Shown: positions 25,546-39,139 of the stretch, one piece after another
Numbering within the stretch: the stretch's first letter is position 1
Layout of the letters: each line of letters begins with the position of its first letter
Source: Terebella lapidaria
Taxonomy: Eukaryota; Annelida; Polychaeta; Terebellida; Terebellidae
DNA: 64,000 nucleotides
Direction of reading: 5' to 3'
NCBI GenBank assembly: GCA_949152475.1
Contig: OX424558.1
Location: 33,490,651-33,554,650 of the forward strand
Notes under the pieces: model-generated
What the model saw: the letters and a program-made list of their open reading frames with translations, nothing else
Told to the model about the DNA's origin: nothing
The model's database searches: none
Made by a program: the position numbers and the translations under genes

Positions 25546-26682
25546 TAGACGTGGAATCAATACCCAGTATCAAGTATTCCGAGCAAACAAAACAGGGTCC
25601 GTTATCCAATCTCATAGTCCGGGGACAGAAAGTCATATCAGGCATACGAAGTGAGAGAAAACAAAAATGACAGGGAAACTCATGAACCCCCGTAAATGGC
25701 CATCAGGAGGTGAAATCAGGTGTTCCGGAAAGAGTGAGCATTTCCTGCCCCACTAGTGGCACCCGTCATGAATTCCCCAAAATTAACATGAAAATAGATC
25801 TAGTTGCATGACAGACATGGATTTGCTGTATTTATCAACCAGATCATGATGACGTCCATAGAATTTCTTAAACGCAGCGATAAGTCTTGGTAAAACATAT
25901 CCTTGTCGTAGCAGTTTAGAGACTAGCTGGGCACTTCGATAGACAAAGTCCTCATATTTGCAACTAGCTCTGGAATAGCGTATAAGTTGAGAAACAAACA
26001 CACCATATGCCGGTGACATAGGAATGTTGCTGCTTAGAAAAGGGAAATTGACTATGGAAAAATTGAAATCATCACGTTTGTCATATAATCTAGTTGACAG
26101 GTTAGAATCATTATCAATCTCCAACCTCAGGTCTAGATAGTTGGAAAAATTAGCGGATTCTGTAGTATCCTTAATTTCAAGTTCCTTAGGATATATGATA
26201 TCCAAATAATCACCAAACTTGGGATTATTTAGCGACAATACATCATCTATGTATCGGAAAGTGAAATTAAAATTACATGTTAGTTTCTTAGAACCTCCTC
26301 TTTGTAAATGTTGGATAAAATCTGATTCATATGAGTATAAAAACAGGTCTGCCAATAATGGTGCACAGTTTGTACCCATGGGAATACCAATAGTTTGTTG
26401 AAATATTCGACCACCAAATTCCACAAAAATATTATCAATCAGAAAATTAACCATATTTACCACATCTATTTCAGTATATTTGTATGGGGCATCAGAGTCG
26501 CCTTTAACAAAATAAGCGGTATTATATTTAACTACAATATAGTGGTACCGACGTTGTCCCTTTTTAGAGAAAAATGAATTATTGATTAGTTTTTTAAGCT
26601 GAGATTTCAGTTCAGAATGAGGTATAGTTGTGTACAAAGTGGAGAAAACTTTGTACAAAATAGGAAAAAATATCCTATTGAT
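25546..26682 (-). mobile_element. Penelope-like retroelement, 5'-truncated
   Basis: Inserted in module 4. Sister module 2 reads straight through 'gggaatgtatgtatcaacagg', while here the 6-bp ATGTAT is duplicated at 25540-25545 and 26683-26688. The element is on the minus strand and contains an RT frame followed by a 237-bp 3' untranslated end (25546-25782). The first 177 bp of that end recur identically at 60382-60558. It has no endonuclease domain and no 5' half. The 3' sequence ('aggtgttccggaaagagtga') resembles a repeat I associate with bivalve genomes. Penelope-like is the best class; a related unclassified RT group is possible. Confidence 0.75.
25783..26658 (-). pseudogene. Penelope-like reverse transcriptase fragment
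   Basis: A 291-residue open frame with no internal stop. Visible motifs are FSTLYTTIPHSEL at residues 5-17, GIPMGTNCAPLLADLFLYSYE at about 91-111, RYIDDVLSLNN (YxDD catalytic pair at about 138-139), YLDL, YDKRDDFNF, and the C-terminal FYGRHHDLVDKY. The fingers/palm region before FSTLYTT is missing, and the residue where the motif-A Asp normally sits reads Val in 'KVFSTLYTT'. The copy is therefore incomplete even though its frame is clean. The clean frame and the identical 3' fragment elsewhere suggest recent insertion. Assignment to the Penelope-like group is from the motif pattern. Confidence 0.8.
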
Positions 26683-29545
26683 ATGTATGTATCAATAGGA
26701 TTTTGATGATGCCAATAAAACACCTAACATCAAGCACTTTCGGAATGGAAACAAAGCCTGACCAAACTTTCATATATGAAGCCACACTGGCCTCACCAGG
26801 GACATACAGTGTGGAAATATAGTTGTTTTACAGTACACCAGATGGAATTAGTGCACAAGAAAACCTGTTGTTATACATTTCTAGTGTATGTTACGGAATA
26901 GACGATGATTCGTCGAATTGTGATAGAATGGGAAGGATTTTGCTTTTTTTTGGAAAATGGTATTAATGTTTTCACTGTACTCTCAGATATTATTGCCATC
27001 ATTCTCAAGCAGATGAAAACTCGCAAGTAAATTACTTTAATCGGACTCCAGCAGATGCAATAAAAAGGCATATCACCGTTTCATGATGACGTTCCCTCGA
27101 GATTTGATTCCGGATAAAGACTAACTTCACATGCGAAGACATAAGCTTTTCATAGCCTCGGAGCCGACGTGGAAAGTGTGTCCAGTTTCATCGCCTTCAA
27201 AACATGTGTAAAGTCATTTTATGACTTTTCATGAATAAATTGATATTTTAGATCATCACAATTGTCCCCCAACCCCCTGAAAAAAATTTATTTCACTGCA
27301 TTTCTGTATCAACATTCATGGCAAGAGATCAGCAAGTTACCGTACTTTAACGACTCCAAGTCCAATTTATTATACCCCACAACCCTCTTGTCCCAATTCC
27401 GTGCCTGCAGACGACAACATCCCGGAACCTGTTAATCCTATTAGAGTTTTCAGACTGTCTGTGTCATCTCGCGTAGGTACCAGTGTTGTAACTTTACTTT
27501 GTGGTGACAATTGGAATTTTCATCAAAATCATATAATACTAATAATGTTTCAGCATATTTGCAATTTTTATGGTTGAAGTATTTGTCTTGTCTCGAAAAT
27601 AAATGCTGTATTCACAGCCAGAGCAGGGTTTTCAATGCAGTCGTAATCAATTTTTTTCATAAAGTAAGAAGTTTTGGCGAATTGTACAGGTACCTGGTGA
27701 TTAGAAACACAAAAATAGGCACTAATCCTTAGTTTTGAGCATGTAAAATTTTGCTAATGCAGACCACTACCTGGATCATGACTGCAATATGTAGGTACTC
27801 CAGATAGTCCCTATGATCCGGAAGTGTTGTTTGGTAATATTAATGACTATACTCGTATGATTCGTATGGTGCCTTGTTCAGAACATCGATCGTTTCATTC
27901 AAGACCGGGAAATTTCACCCAAGATGCAAAGAGCAGTGTATTTTTAGTAAGTGTATTTTTCAGTACCTACCTAATCATTTTTTTTTCAACAAAAAGCTGC
28001 AGTTTCATATTTGTGGAATATTTGCAAAAAAAATCGTCCGCTGCTGTTAATTTAATTCCTCTGGAGTAAGGTGAGTCACTTACGGTGGGGAGTTTGGTTG
28101 CAAAATGATTTTTCGAAATTCCTGTCTATCATCCCTAACCTCGCGATTTTTCGTGATCTTGAAGTATATGCCAGACGCTTGACATTGTTCTCCAACTTTG
28201 TTCCACGATGATCTTATTATCTCCAGATGTCACCATCGCTAATTATAACCCAGCAATAACTTTTTCGTCCTTTTTCCAAACGGAAACATACCTTCATGGA
28301 TCATTTTTAAATCACACGGCGTTCACCAGGGGGCTTCCAAAGGGACCAGAAAGTCTTGAAATAAGACAATTCAGAAACGCCAGATAACAAAAGTGACGTG
28401 GCCCTTACCTCACTTTTCGGCAGTCTCACGGCCTAAAACTTCTGCCCTGGAAATAGTCTGCTTGGGAAAATAAAACTACTAAGATTCATCATGTGGGATC
28501 TACGTGTTATCAATCCAGTGTTTCGCTCATCACTCGGATTAGATACTTGCCGGAGGTCTCACTCCCCTAAGATATCTAGCGGATGGCAGCGGAGGAGGGG
28601 ATATGTGGCCACAGATATTTTCATAGGGCCGTGTAATTGCTCATTATTTCATCTCCGAGACTCCGATGATATATGGCGAATATATCACACCAGTCTTGGT
28701 CGTTTGGCTGTGATTTGGTCCTTACATTTTTCGCCCTTGCCACATTATCTATTCAATTGCCATATTAACTAGTAACATGTATAATCTGAGCTGAATACTT
28801 TCTGGAGATTTGGATTAAATAAAGTCATAAAGAGGGACCGGTTAACAAAATACGTCTGGTCATTTGCAAGTATTGTAATATGGATGTTAAACATCCGTTC
28901 AAAAAAAGAAAAAAAAATAAGCGGGACGTTTTTCATCTTAAAACAAATTGAGGAGCACTGTATGGGCGTATTAGGTTACTGTCGTTCTAGCATAGACATA
29001 TCTATGAAATATTATGACATTTTCAAAACAAAAATGAATGCCATTCATAATGTCATTAAAACTAAATTACTTTATGAGTGGATGATATAAAACTCAAGAA
29101 CATTTCAGTATTTCCTTCATCGATAAGTAATTGCTTAGTAATTTCCTCATTGGTACGCTAGTGTCTAGTTTTTCAACTATCCTTTTACAAATTTACATTA
29201 TGTGGAACTTTAAGTTTCAAAATTCATGAATGATCTCCTTCTTTCCTCTCACCAAATTCAAATTGGCCCTATATCAGAACTCTCTTTGAATGAGAATATC
29301 AATGTCCACTGGTGTTCCGTTTTCGTTCGTCAAGCAATGAGAAGTAGAGCTTGGTTGAGGAAGCGTCATATGTCATCCCTCATTATGGACAACCTGAGAT
29401 GAATTCGTGACTCAGAGACGGGACAAAATACCACTTATTTCATTTAGACGATCTCTGCAATCTTCTGCCCAATGTACAATATTTAATATGTGATATTCAT
29501 CATAATTGTGGATATAGGTGGCACGTGTCATGAAACTATATATTA

Positions 29546-31765
29546 TAGCTCCATTAACATAGCATTCATCTGGTCACATAGGACACAAAAATATTTGTAT
29601 CGTAACTGGCATAGCATTTGTTGTGGTTGTTTCCCTTGGATAATCAACAAGTAATGTTTGGTGATAATGATCATGCATGTTTAATTAGTTTAAATAGATC
29701 CAACATCTATTTGGTGCATCATTCAGAACATACACAATTTCTTTTGAATTCTGAATATTATGATCCAAGACGGTAATAACAGCGTATTTGTAATAAATAA
29801 CAACTAATTATTTTTTTTAACAAAAAACTGCAGTATTATGTTTTGAAACACATTTGCAAGTATCGTGAGCTGTCGTAATTTTCAGTCAGATGGAGGCTGA
29901 AATCACAGTGAGTTACTGAATTCATAATTTGGTGGAGGGGCAGGGGGTCCCAGGACGATTATTCCAAAGTCTAGTTTATTGTACCCACTTCCGCTGCTTT
30001 CGTGATCTCAAAAGAATAGGTCAGAAACATGACTTTGTTTCTCAACAAAGTCGGAGACAGAAAAAAATACCATATCTTTCAATTAGTATTTCTTTACAAT
30101 ATTCACCCATTACCCATGGACAATATATAGTATCCAATATTTGATATCAATCATAGGACAAAATATATGTGCCACGTGTATATATATGTGAACAGAATCG
30201 GGAAGTATAGAAAAATAAATTACATAAAGATGTAATGTAGGTCAACTTTCACCAACTAAGCTAAGCTCAGACTATTTGATTTCTTGTATGATAGATAATT
30301 CAATTCTTATAACTCACTATTTTCTCCTTGAATATTATTAACTGACTGGAATAATATACATTAGATGAGAAAAATAGAGAATGTACGTTGCTTTAAATGT
30401 GAACATGTCATCGCGGTCTCATTAGACAAGAGGCGTAATTGTAATGAATACTATGCTGTCCAGAGTAATAACATCATTCATTGGTTGAATACAATCATGA
30501 TATTCAATGTGCCTTGAGCTACTTTTATTTGAATGTCTCGACAGTAACCGGTTGTTATTCGTTTTGGTGTACGCAATGAAATAGATGGTGATTCGTCAAA
30601 TTGCAATAGAATGCGATCAATCGCTCCCTCCTCTGTGAGAGAGCCATAGCTGTTTTACTCCTTACAGACAATCAAAGGTATTGTTGCCATTGTTCACAAG
30701 CAGATGAAAACTCGCAAGTGAATTACTTTAATCGGAATCCAGCAGATGAAAATCATATCATCGTTTCATCACGGCCTTCCTAGATATTCGCCCCCGGCTA
30801 AGAAACTGACTTCACATGAGGAGATGTAAGATTTTCATAACCCTGAGTCCAAGAGGAATGTGACTCAAATTTCATGGCCTCTCAAACCATGTTTTTCTTT
30901 TATAACTTTGGCCAGGGTTTATTTTTTGCCTTGGAACTAATTTATATCTTAGAATGTTACGATTTTCTCCAAAAATATAGATTAAGAGAGAAAGACCACC
31001 TCCATTTTGATGCACTTCAAAGTGCAAATTATCAAATTTTAATAACTATACATGTAGGACCTTTTTCTTATACACTATAGAACACTTGTCCCGATTCCAT
31101 GCCTCCAGACGAATATATATCTGACAAATTAATCCTCTTCGGGCTCAAAGACTTACTCTTTATCACTGTCTGTTTGTTTGTAATTTATATCCTAACTACA
31201 AATATTTTGTCAATGTGAATAGAATAGAACAGAAGTTTATTTAACAAAAGTAATTACAGCTTAAATACATAACCAAATACAGTATAGAAAACAATAACCG
31301 AAATAATTACAATTGTGAGGATTGTGCGTAGCTTTCGCTGTTATATAATACTATATGTGATACAGTATTATTGTCCTATTGGTGTACTTGCAGTCATATT
31401 ATGAACATTTGTCGTTCACGTTCATCCATTATTCGTGTCAGATGAATAAAAGCTCCATTAACAGAGCAGTCAGAGAGGTTTTTTTTATCTATGATTATAT
31501 GCAGTCTTAATACGTTACTTCCCCGCAATTGAGTAGGCGGAACAAGCATCTGGTATTCAGGTGATGTTGGAAATAATAGAAGACTAATATCAATATTTTT
31601 CAGAGTGTACTGTTCTGTTAACACAAGTCACTATTAGTATCACAAGTGCAATATTAGATGTTCTGGATTGTTTTCATAAATAACATTGACCAAAAAGGTT
31701 GTTTGATAACACTAACAATGATTATACCTGCAAGTAATTCAAGTACATTTAGATCTGATTCATTC
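29546..31765. repeat. Array module 5 (type C)
   Basis: Part 5 ('ccaaagtctagtttattg', 29963) is followed directly by part 8 and then parts 1-3 (core near 31078). Part 6 and its hairpin are absent here. The variable middle holds an old LINE 3' end (31217 to about 31617) shared with modules 8 and 12. Confidence 0.75.
31217..31617 (-). mobile_element. Old LINE 3' end in module 5
   Basis: On the minus strand this ends in AAATAAA followed by TTCTATTC-type units (plus strand 'gaatagaatagaacag'). That is the same terminal architecture as the LINE at 21804, although the body differs. It interrupts the module's variable middle, and alignment to other modules resumes around 'aagtcactattagtatc' (31626). 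Short open frames in it are not conserved as protein. The class is inferred from the tail only. Confidence 0.5.
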
Positions 31766-34710
31766 TTACTTGTCATTATTGTCATTATTCAACATTTATA
31801 TTGATTTAGACGTGTACTTGTCATTACAATCTACTCAGACAAAATCCGTAATGGTAATGAATACTGTGCTGTCAGAAGTAATTACATCATCTATTGATGG
31901 GTATAGAATTATGATATTCACTGCGTCTTAGACCACATTCATTTGCATGTTTCGTTAGTAGCATATCATTATTCATCATGAAGTACGCTATGGAATAGAA
32001 GATGTTCATTAAAATTACATTACACTCGGGAGTTTTTGTTGTTTCCCGGTTAGATGCGAACAGGCTTTTTATTCTCTCCTCAGAAATTCCGCGCTCAAAA
32101 ATAAATGTCCAAACATACGAATTAGTTCAATCAGAATCCAGCAGATGCAATAGAATGTTCTACCACCGTTTGAGATTTGCCTCTGAATAAGATACTGACT
32201 CCACGTGCGAAGACGTAAGGTGTAGAAGACGTAAGCTTTCCAAATTCCTGTGCCGACGTGGGAAGTGTGTCCAGTTTCATCACCTCCGGAACCATTGCGA
32301 CTTTGGCCAGGTTCTTGTTTTTTCCTGGAGACAAATTTATATTTTAGAACGTTACAACTTTCCCCAAAAGATAGATAAAGAGAAAGACCATCTACATTTC
32401 GCTGCATTTCTATGTCGTCAGTCGTGGGTCGGGCTCTGCAAGTTACCGTACTTTAACGACTCTAGGCCCACTTTATTATGCCCTGTAGCCCACTTGTCCC
32501 AATTCCATGCCCACAGACGAATATTTATCGAAACAAGTTAATCCTCTTAGTGCTCAAAGCATCAATTTTTATCACTACTGTCTGTGTCATACCGCATCGG
32601 CTCTGGTGTTGTGTCTATAGTTTGTGGTGAAAATTGGAATTTATCATAATTATAGACAGATATGTTTTTGTGTACTCGTATTCATATTGTCAGCTGTTAT
32701 GGTTGACAATTACTCATTAATCTTGTCTGTGGAATAACTGTCGATTTTGCCTAAAAGTTAGGAAAGGCTTTTCAGATTATCTTCATTTGCACTGTAATAA
32801 TTAACTCCTTTAATTTGGGAGGTATGGTAAACTGTACATACAACCATCTTGTTATGTAGGTCCCAACAATAGAAACAACTCAATAGTTTTCAACGTGCAG
32901 ATAATGTGAATCACTACCAGTATCAAAATTAAGGATTAGTTGCTACAGAGGGCCTTGTACTTCTGCAAGTGATGACTCATAAAAATTGAGTGAATTTAAA
33001 TATATTTATTTTGTTCTCACTTGTGGTGCACTATTTAGAACAAATATCATTATATTTTCTTCCTAGATGCAAATAATTTTTTTCCAAATCAATACATTAA
33101 TTCGATATTCGAAAATGTTGAACTGTAGTAATTTTCAGTGGCAAGGAGAGCTCATTTTCATTATGGTGTGCGCTTGGGAGGGAGGGGTCTCAGGACGATT
33201 AATGCGCCACTTCCACTGCTCTCGTAATCCCCGAAGAATAAGCTAGAAGCCTGACATTGTCTTTCAACCCCGTTTAACAATGACATTTCAATCCCCGGCT
33301 GTCATACGGCTGACTCACCGTCACTAATTATAACCCAACAATAACTTTCTCATCCCGTATTTTCCACGTGGGAGCAGACCTTCACGGCTCATCTCTCCTA
33401 AATCACCAGGCGTTCATCAGGGGATTCCAAGAGGTCACAAACACTTGGAAAAGACAACGCTGAAATGCCAGAGACAACAACAACAGCGACGCGGCCCTTT
33501 GCTCACTTTCGGGACCGTCTCACCACCCAAAATCTCTGCCTCCAAGGATATAATCCAAAATAGAAAAACAAACTACTAAGATTTATTATGTGGGATCTAT
33601 GTGTTATCCGTTCTTTGTTTCGCTCATCACGGGGATTAGGCGCTTGTTGGGAGGCCTCAGTCCCCTTAGATATCTAGGGTTGGGGAATGAGAGTGGGGAG
33701 CAGTGGGGATATAGGGCCGTGGCTATTTTCATGGGCCGTGTAATTGCTCATTATTTTGTCTCGGAGATTCAATGATATATGACAAATATATCACACACAA
33801 TGTTTTTGGTGTTTGCACATAAAGTTGTGGGGCCATTAAGACTGCGATTTTATCTCCCCATGCTTCGCCCTTGTCATATTGTTTATTCAATAGCCACATA
33901 AACTAGATACAATTATAATATAGGTTGAACATCTCTTAGGAAATTTGCGTCAAATTAGGTCATAGAACTGGACGGACTGTAAAACACTTTTCCATCTGAA
34001 CAATACCCAATTACTACAAACCATATGAGAATGATTAACCATCGTAGAACATGTCAAAGGGGGTAGTTGGGTTACCTGAATAATGGAGAATGTACGTTGA
34101 AGTGTATTTCTCATTGCAATTTAATCATAAAAAGAGCAACTGTAATGAATATCGTGCAGTTCTAAGTAATTACATCATTCATTGACATTATCTAATTCTG
34201 ATAATCAGTGCGCATCAAACCACTTTTATTTGCATATTTCGACGTTATTTTATTTTCGCTGTGCCATAATGTAAGTGACATATGTTGAACCTTCCTTTAT
34301 TCTTTGCCCGCTGATATTCCGTTTTGTTTTGATTGAGCAATGAATAATGCATGGTGGATTAAGGAGAGTCTTGCATCATCCCTCATTGGCGACTCCTTGG
34401 AACTAATTGATATGTCAAAATACCACTTCTTCCGATTAAACAATCTTGGAAGTTGGAAGGGTTATCTTCACCCATAACCCATGGCCAATGTACAATATTC
34501 GATATGTGATATCCGTCATAGGATTGAGTATATGTGACATATGTGTGTATATGACAAAATACAGATAAATGTTTTTTAAATAAACTGACCCTTCATTGTG
34601 GTTCACCATTTATTCAACCAAGCAATATTTCGGCTGTAAAGCTATAACACTGCTGGGTTTCATAAGTAATCATGCGTTATGCAAATATTATATGTATGAG
34701 AGATACAACG
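31766..34710. repeat. Array module 6 (type A)
   Basis: Core near 32441. Hairpin TGATATAT-GACAA-ATATATCA at 33773-33793. Before about 32710 it resembles modules 3 and 9 ('actcgtattcatattgtcag'). After that point it becomes almost identical to module 1, so it is a mosaic. Confidence 0.85.
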
Positions 34711-36924
34711 ATTTCTTATAGATCACATGGAATAATCAATCGTGTCTGCTTTAATGATATTAACTGACTGAATCAGTATTCATCATATGGAAAAATGGAA
34801 AATGTAAACATATCTTTGCGATCTACTCAAATAAAAGCAATAGTTGTAATGAGTATTGTGCTGTCCGATGTATTTACATCATGCCTTGACCGTATCGAAC
34901 TATAGTATTCAGTGTGATTAACTCTCATTTGCATTTTCGGTGGGAATGTATGTATCAACAGGATTTTGATGATGCCAATAAAACACCTAACATCAAGCAC
35001 TTTCGTGGAAACAAAGCCTGACCAAACTTTTATACCTGAAGCCACACTGTTCTCACCAGGGACAGACAGTGTGGAAATATAGTTAATTTACAGTACACTA
35101 GATGGAATTAGTGCACAAGAAAACTTGTCGTTATACATTTCTAGTGTACGTTACGGAGTAGACGATGATTCGTCAAATTGTGATAGAATGTGAAGGATTT
35201 TGCTTTTCTTCCGACAATGGTAATAATTCTTCCACTGTACTCTCAGATATTATTGCCATCATTCTCAATCAGATGAAAACTCGCAAGTAAATTACTTTAA
35301 TCGGAATCCAGCAGATGCAATAAAAAGGCATATCACCGTTTCATGATGACGTTCCCTCGAGTTTTGATTCCGGATAATGACTAGCTTCACATGCGAAGAC
35401 ATAAGCTTTCATAGCCTCGGAGCCGACTTGGAAAGTGTGTCCAGTTTCATCGCCTTCAAAACATGTGTAAAATATTTTTATGGCTTTTTATGAATAAAGT
35501 GATATTTTAGAACATCACAATTGTCCCCCACCCACATCACAATTGTCATGGCAAGAGATCAGCAAGTTACCGTACTTTAACGACTCCAAGTCCAATTTAT
35601 TATACCCCACAACCCATTTGTCCCAATTCCGTGCCTGCAAACGACAACACCCCGGAACCTGTTAATCCTCTTAGAGTTTTCAGACTGTTTGTGTCATCTC
35701 GCGTAGGTACTGGTCTTGTAACTTTACTTTGTGGTGACAATTGGAATTTTCATCATTATCATATTATACTGATGTTGTTTCAGCATATTTGCAATTTTTA
35801 TGGTTGAAGTATTTGTCTTGTCTTGAAAATAAATGCTGCTAAGAAAACTACTAAAACTACTAAGATTCATCATGTGGGATCTATGTGTTATCAATCCAGT
35901 GTTTCGCTCATCACTCGGATTAGATACTTGCCGGAGGTCTCACTCCCTTAAGATATCTAGCGGGTGGCAGCGGAGGAGGGGATATGTGGCCACAGATATT
36001 TTCATAGGGCCGTGTAAATGCTCATTATTTCATCCCCGAGATTCCGATGATATATGGCGAATATATCACACCAGTCTTGGTCGTTTGGCTGTGATTTGGT
36101 CCTTACATTTTTCGCCCTTGCCACATTATTTATTCAATTGCAACATTAATTAGTAACATGTATAATCTGAGCTGAATACTTTCTGGAGATTTGGATTAAA
36201 TAAAGTCATAAAGAGGGACCCGTTAACAAAATACGTCGGGTCATTTGCAAGTAGTGTAATATGGATGTTAAACATCCGTTCAAAAAAAGAAAAAAAATAA
36301 GCGGGACGTTTTTCCTCTTAAAACAAATTGAGGAGCACTGTATGGGCGTATTAGGTTACTGTCGTTCTAGCATAGACACATCTATGAAATATTATGACAT
36401 TTTCAAAACAAAAATGATGCCATTCATAATGTCATTAAAACTAAATTACTCCATGAGTGGATGATATAAAAGTCAAGAACATTTCAGTATTTCCTTCATC
36501 GATAATCAATGTGCTTAGTAATTTCCTCATTGGTACGCTAGTGACTAGTTTTTCAACTGTCCTTGTACAAATTTACATTACGTGGAACTTTAAGTTTCAA
36601 AATTCATGAATGCTCTCCTTCTTTCCTCTCACCAAATTCAAATTGGCCCTGTATCAGAACTCTCTGTGAATGAGAATATCAATGTCCATTGGTGTTCCGT
36701 TTTCGTTCGTCAAGCAATGAGAAGTAGAGCTTGGTAGAGGAAGCGTCATATGTCATCCCTCATTATGGACAACTTGAGATGAATTCGTGACTCAGAGACG
36801 GGACAAAGTACCACTTATTTCATTTAGACGATCTCTGCAATCTTCTGCCCAATGTACAATATTTAATATGTGATATTCATCATAATTGTGGATATAGGTG
36901 GCACGTGTCATGAAACTATATATT
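34711..36924. repeat. Array module 7 (type B, 813-bp deletion)
   Basis: Near-identical to module 2 up to 35839. It then skips the equivalent of 17898-18710 and resumes at 35852 after a 12-bp filler. Hairpin TGATATAT-GGCGA-ATATATCA at 36048-36068. Close to 36975 the sequence switches from module-2-like to module-4-like variants. Confidence 0.85.
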
Positions 36925-39139
36925 ATAGCTCCATTAACATAGCATTCATCTGGTCACATAGGACACAAAAATAGTTGTATCGTAACTGGCATAGCATTTG
37001 TTGTGGTTGTTTCCCTGGATAATCAACAAGTAATGTTTGGTGATAATGATCATGCATGTTTAATTATTTTAAATAGATCCAACATCTATTTGGTGCATCA
37101 TTCAGAACATACACAATTTCTTTTGAATTCTGAATATTATGATCCAAGACGGTAATAACAGCGTATTTGTAATAAATAACAACTAATTATTTTTTTAAAC
37201 AAAAAACTGCAGTATTATGTTTTGAAACACATTTGCAAGTATCGTGAGCTGTCGTAATTTTCAGTCAGATGGAGGCTGAAATCACAGTGAGTTACTGAAT
37301 TCATATTTTTTGGTGGAGGGGCAGGGGGTCCCAGGACGATTATTCCAAAGTCTAGTTTATTGTACCCACTTCCGCTGCTTTCGTGATCTCAAAAGAATAG
37401 GTCAGAAACATGACTTTGTTTCTCAACAAAGTCGGAGACAGGAATAAATACCATATCTTTCAATTAGTATTTCTTTACAATATTCAGCCATTACCCATGG
37501 GCAATATATAGTATCCAATATTTGATATCAATCATAGGACAAAATATATGTGCCACGTGTATATATATGTGAACAGAATCGGGAAGTATAGAAACAAAAA
37601 TTACATAAAGATGTAATGTAGGTCAACTTTCACCAACTAAGCTAAGCTCAGACTATTTGATTTCTTGTGTGAGAGATAATTCAATTCTTATAACTCACTA
37701 TTGTCTCCTTGAATATTATTAACTGACTGGAATAATATACATTAGATGACAAAAATAGAGAATGTACGTTGCTTTAAATGTGAACATGTCATCGTGGTCT
37801 CATTAGACAAGAGGCGTAATTGTAATGAATACTATGCTGTCCAAAGTAATAACATTATTCATTGGTTGAATACAATCATGATATTCAATGTGCCTTGAGC
37901 TACTTTTATTTGAATGTCTCGACAGTAACCGGTTGTTATTCGTTTTGGTGTACGCAATGAAATAGATGGTGATTCGTCAAATTGCAATAGAATGCGATCA
38001 ATCGCTCCCTTCTTTGTAAGAGAGCCATAGCTGTTTTACTCCTTACAGACAATCATCGAAGGTATTGTTGCCATTGCTCACAAGCAGATGAAAACTCGCA
38101 AGTGAATTACTTTAATCGGATTCCAGCAGATGCAATATAAATATCATATCATCGTTTCATCATGGCCCTCCCTAGATATTTGCCTCCGTCTAAGAAACTG
38201 ACTTCACATGACGAAATGTAAGATTTTCATAACGCTGAGTCCACGAGGAATGTGACTCAAATTTCATGGCCTCTCAAACCATGTTTTTCTTTTGTGACTT
38301 TGGCCAGGGTTTATTTTTTGCCTTGGAACTAATTTATATCTTAGAATGTTACGATTTTCTCCAAAAATATAGATTAAGAGAGAAAGACCACCTCTATTTT
38401 GATGCACTTCAAAGTGCAAATTATCAAATTTTAATAAATCTACATATAGGACCTTTTTGTTATACACTATAGCACACTTGTCCCGATTCCGTGCCTCCAG
38501 ACGAATATGTATCTGACAAATTAATCCTCTGCGGGCTCAAAGACTCACACTTTATCACTGTCTGTTTGTTTGTAATTTATATCCTAACTACAAGTATATT
38601 GTCAATGTGAATAGAATAGAAGTTTATTTAACAAAAGTAATTACAGCTTAAATACAGAACAGTATTATAGAAAACGATAACCGAAATAATGACAATTGTA
38701 AGGACTGCTCGTAGCTTTCGCTGTTATATAATACTATATGTGACATTTGGTGTACTTGCAGTCATATCATGAACATTTGCAGTTCACGTTCATCCATCAT
38801 TCGTGTCAGAGGATTAAAAGCTCCATTAACAGAGCAGTAAGAGAGTTTTTTTATCTATGATTATATGCAGTTTATACTTTACTTCCCCGCAATTGAGTAG
38901 GCGGAATAAGCATCTGGTTTTTAGGTGATGTTGAAAATAACAAAAGACTAATATCAATATTTTTCAGCGTGTACTGTTCTGTTAACAAAAGTCACTATTA
39001 GTACCATAAGTGCAATATTAGTTGTTCTGGATGGTTTTCATAAATAGCATTGACCAAAAGTGTTGTTTGATAACATTAACAATGATTATACCTGCAAGTA
39101 ATTTCAAGTACATTTAGATTTGATTAGTTCTTACTTGTT
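36925..39139. repeat. Array module 8 (type C)
   Basis: Close copy of module 5: the same part-5 to part-8 junction near 37434, the core near 38462, and the old LINE 3' end from 38609. Part 6 and the hairpin are absent, as in module 5, so both derive from one rearranged ancestor. Confidence 0.8.
38609..39000 (-). mobile_element. Old LINE 3' end in module 8
   Basis: Same fragment as at 31217, at the same place in the module, with a shorter tail. It was copied with the C module rather than inserted independently. Confidence 0.5.

Larger units (their letters stand above)
25311..29545. repeat. Array module 4 (type B with Penelope-like insertion)
   Basis: A type-B module interrupted at 25546-26682 by a Penelope-like element. 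The core is near 27331. Part 6 starts at 28484 and the hairpin is TGATATAT-GGCGA-ATATATCA at 28667-28687. Downstream of the insertion it parallels module 2 from about 16975. Confidence 0.85.

Noticed and set aside
31394..31624. Minus-strand frame MLTEQYTLKNIDISLLL, also at 49478-49663
   Set aside because: It lies in the LINE-like 3' fragment copied with the C modules. It is truncated differently in each copy and matches no LINE domain.
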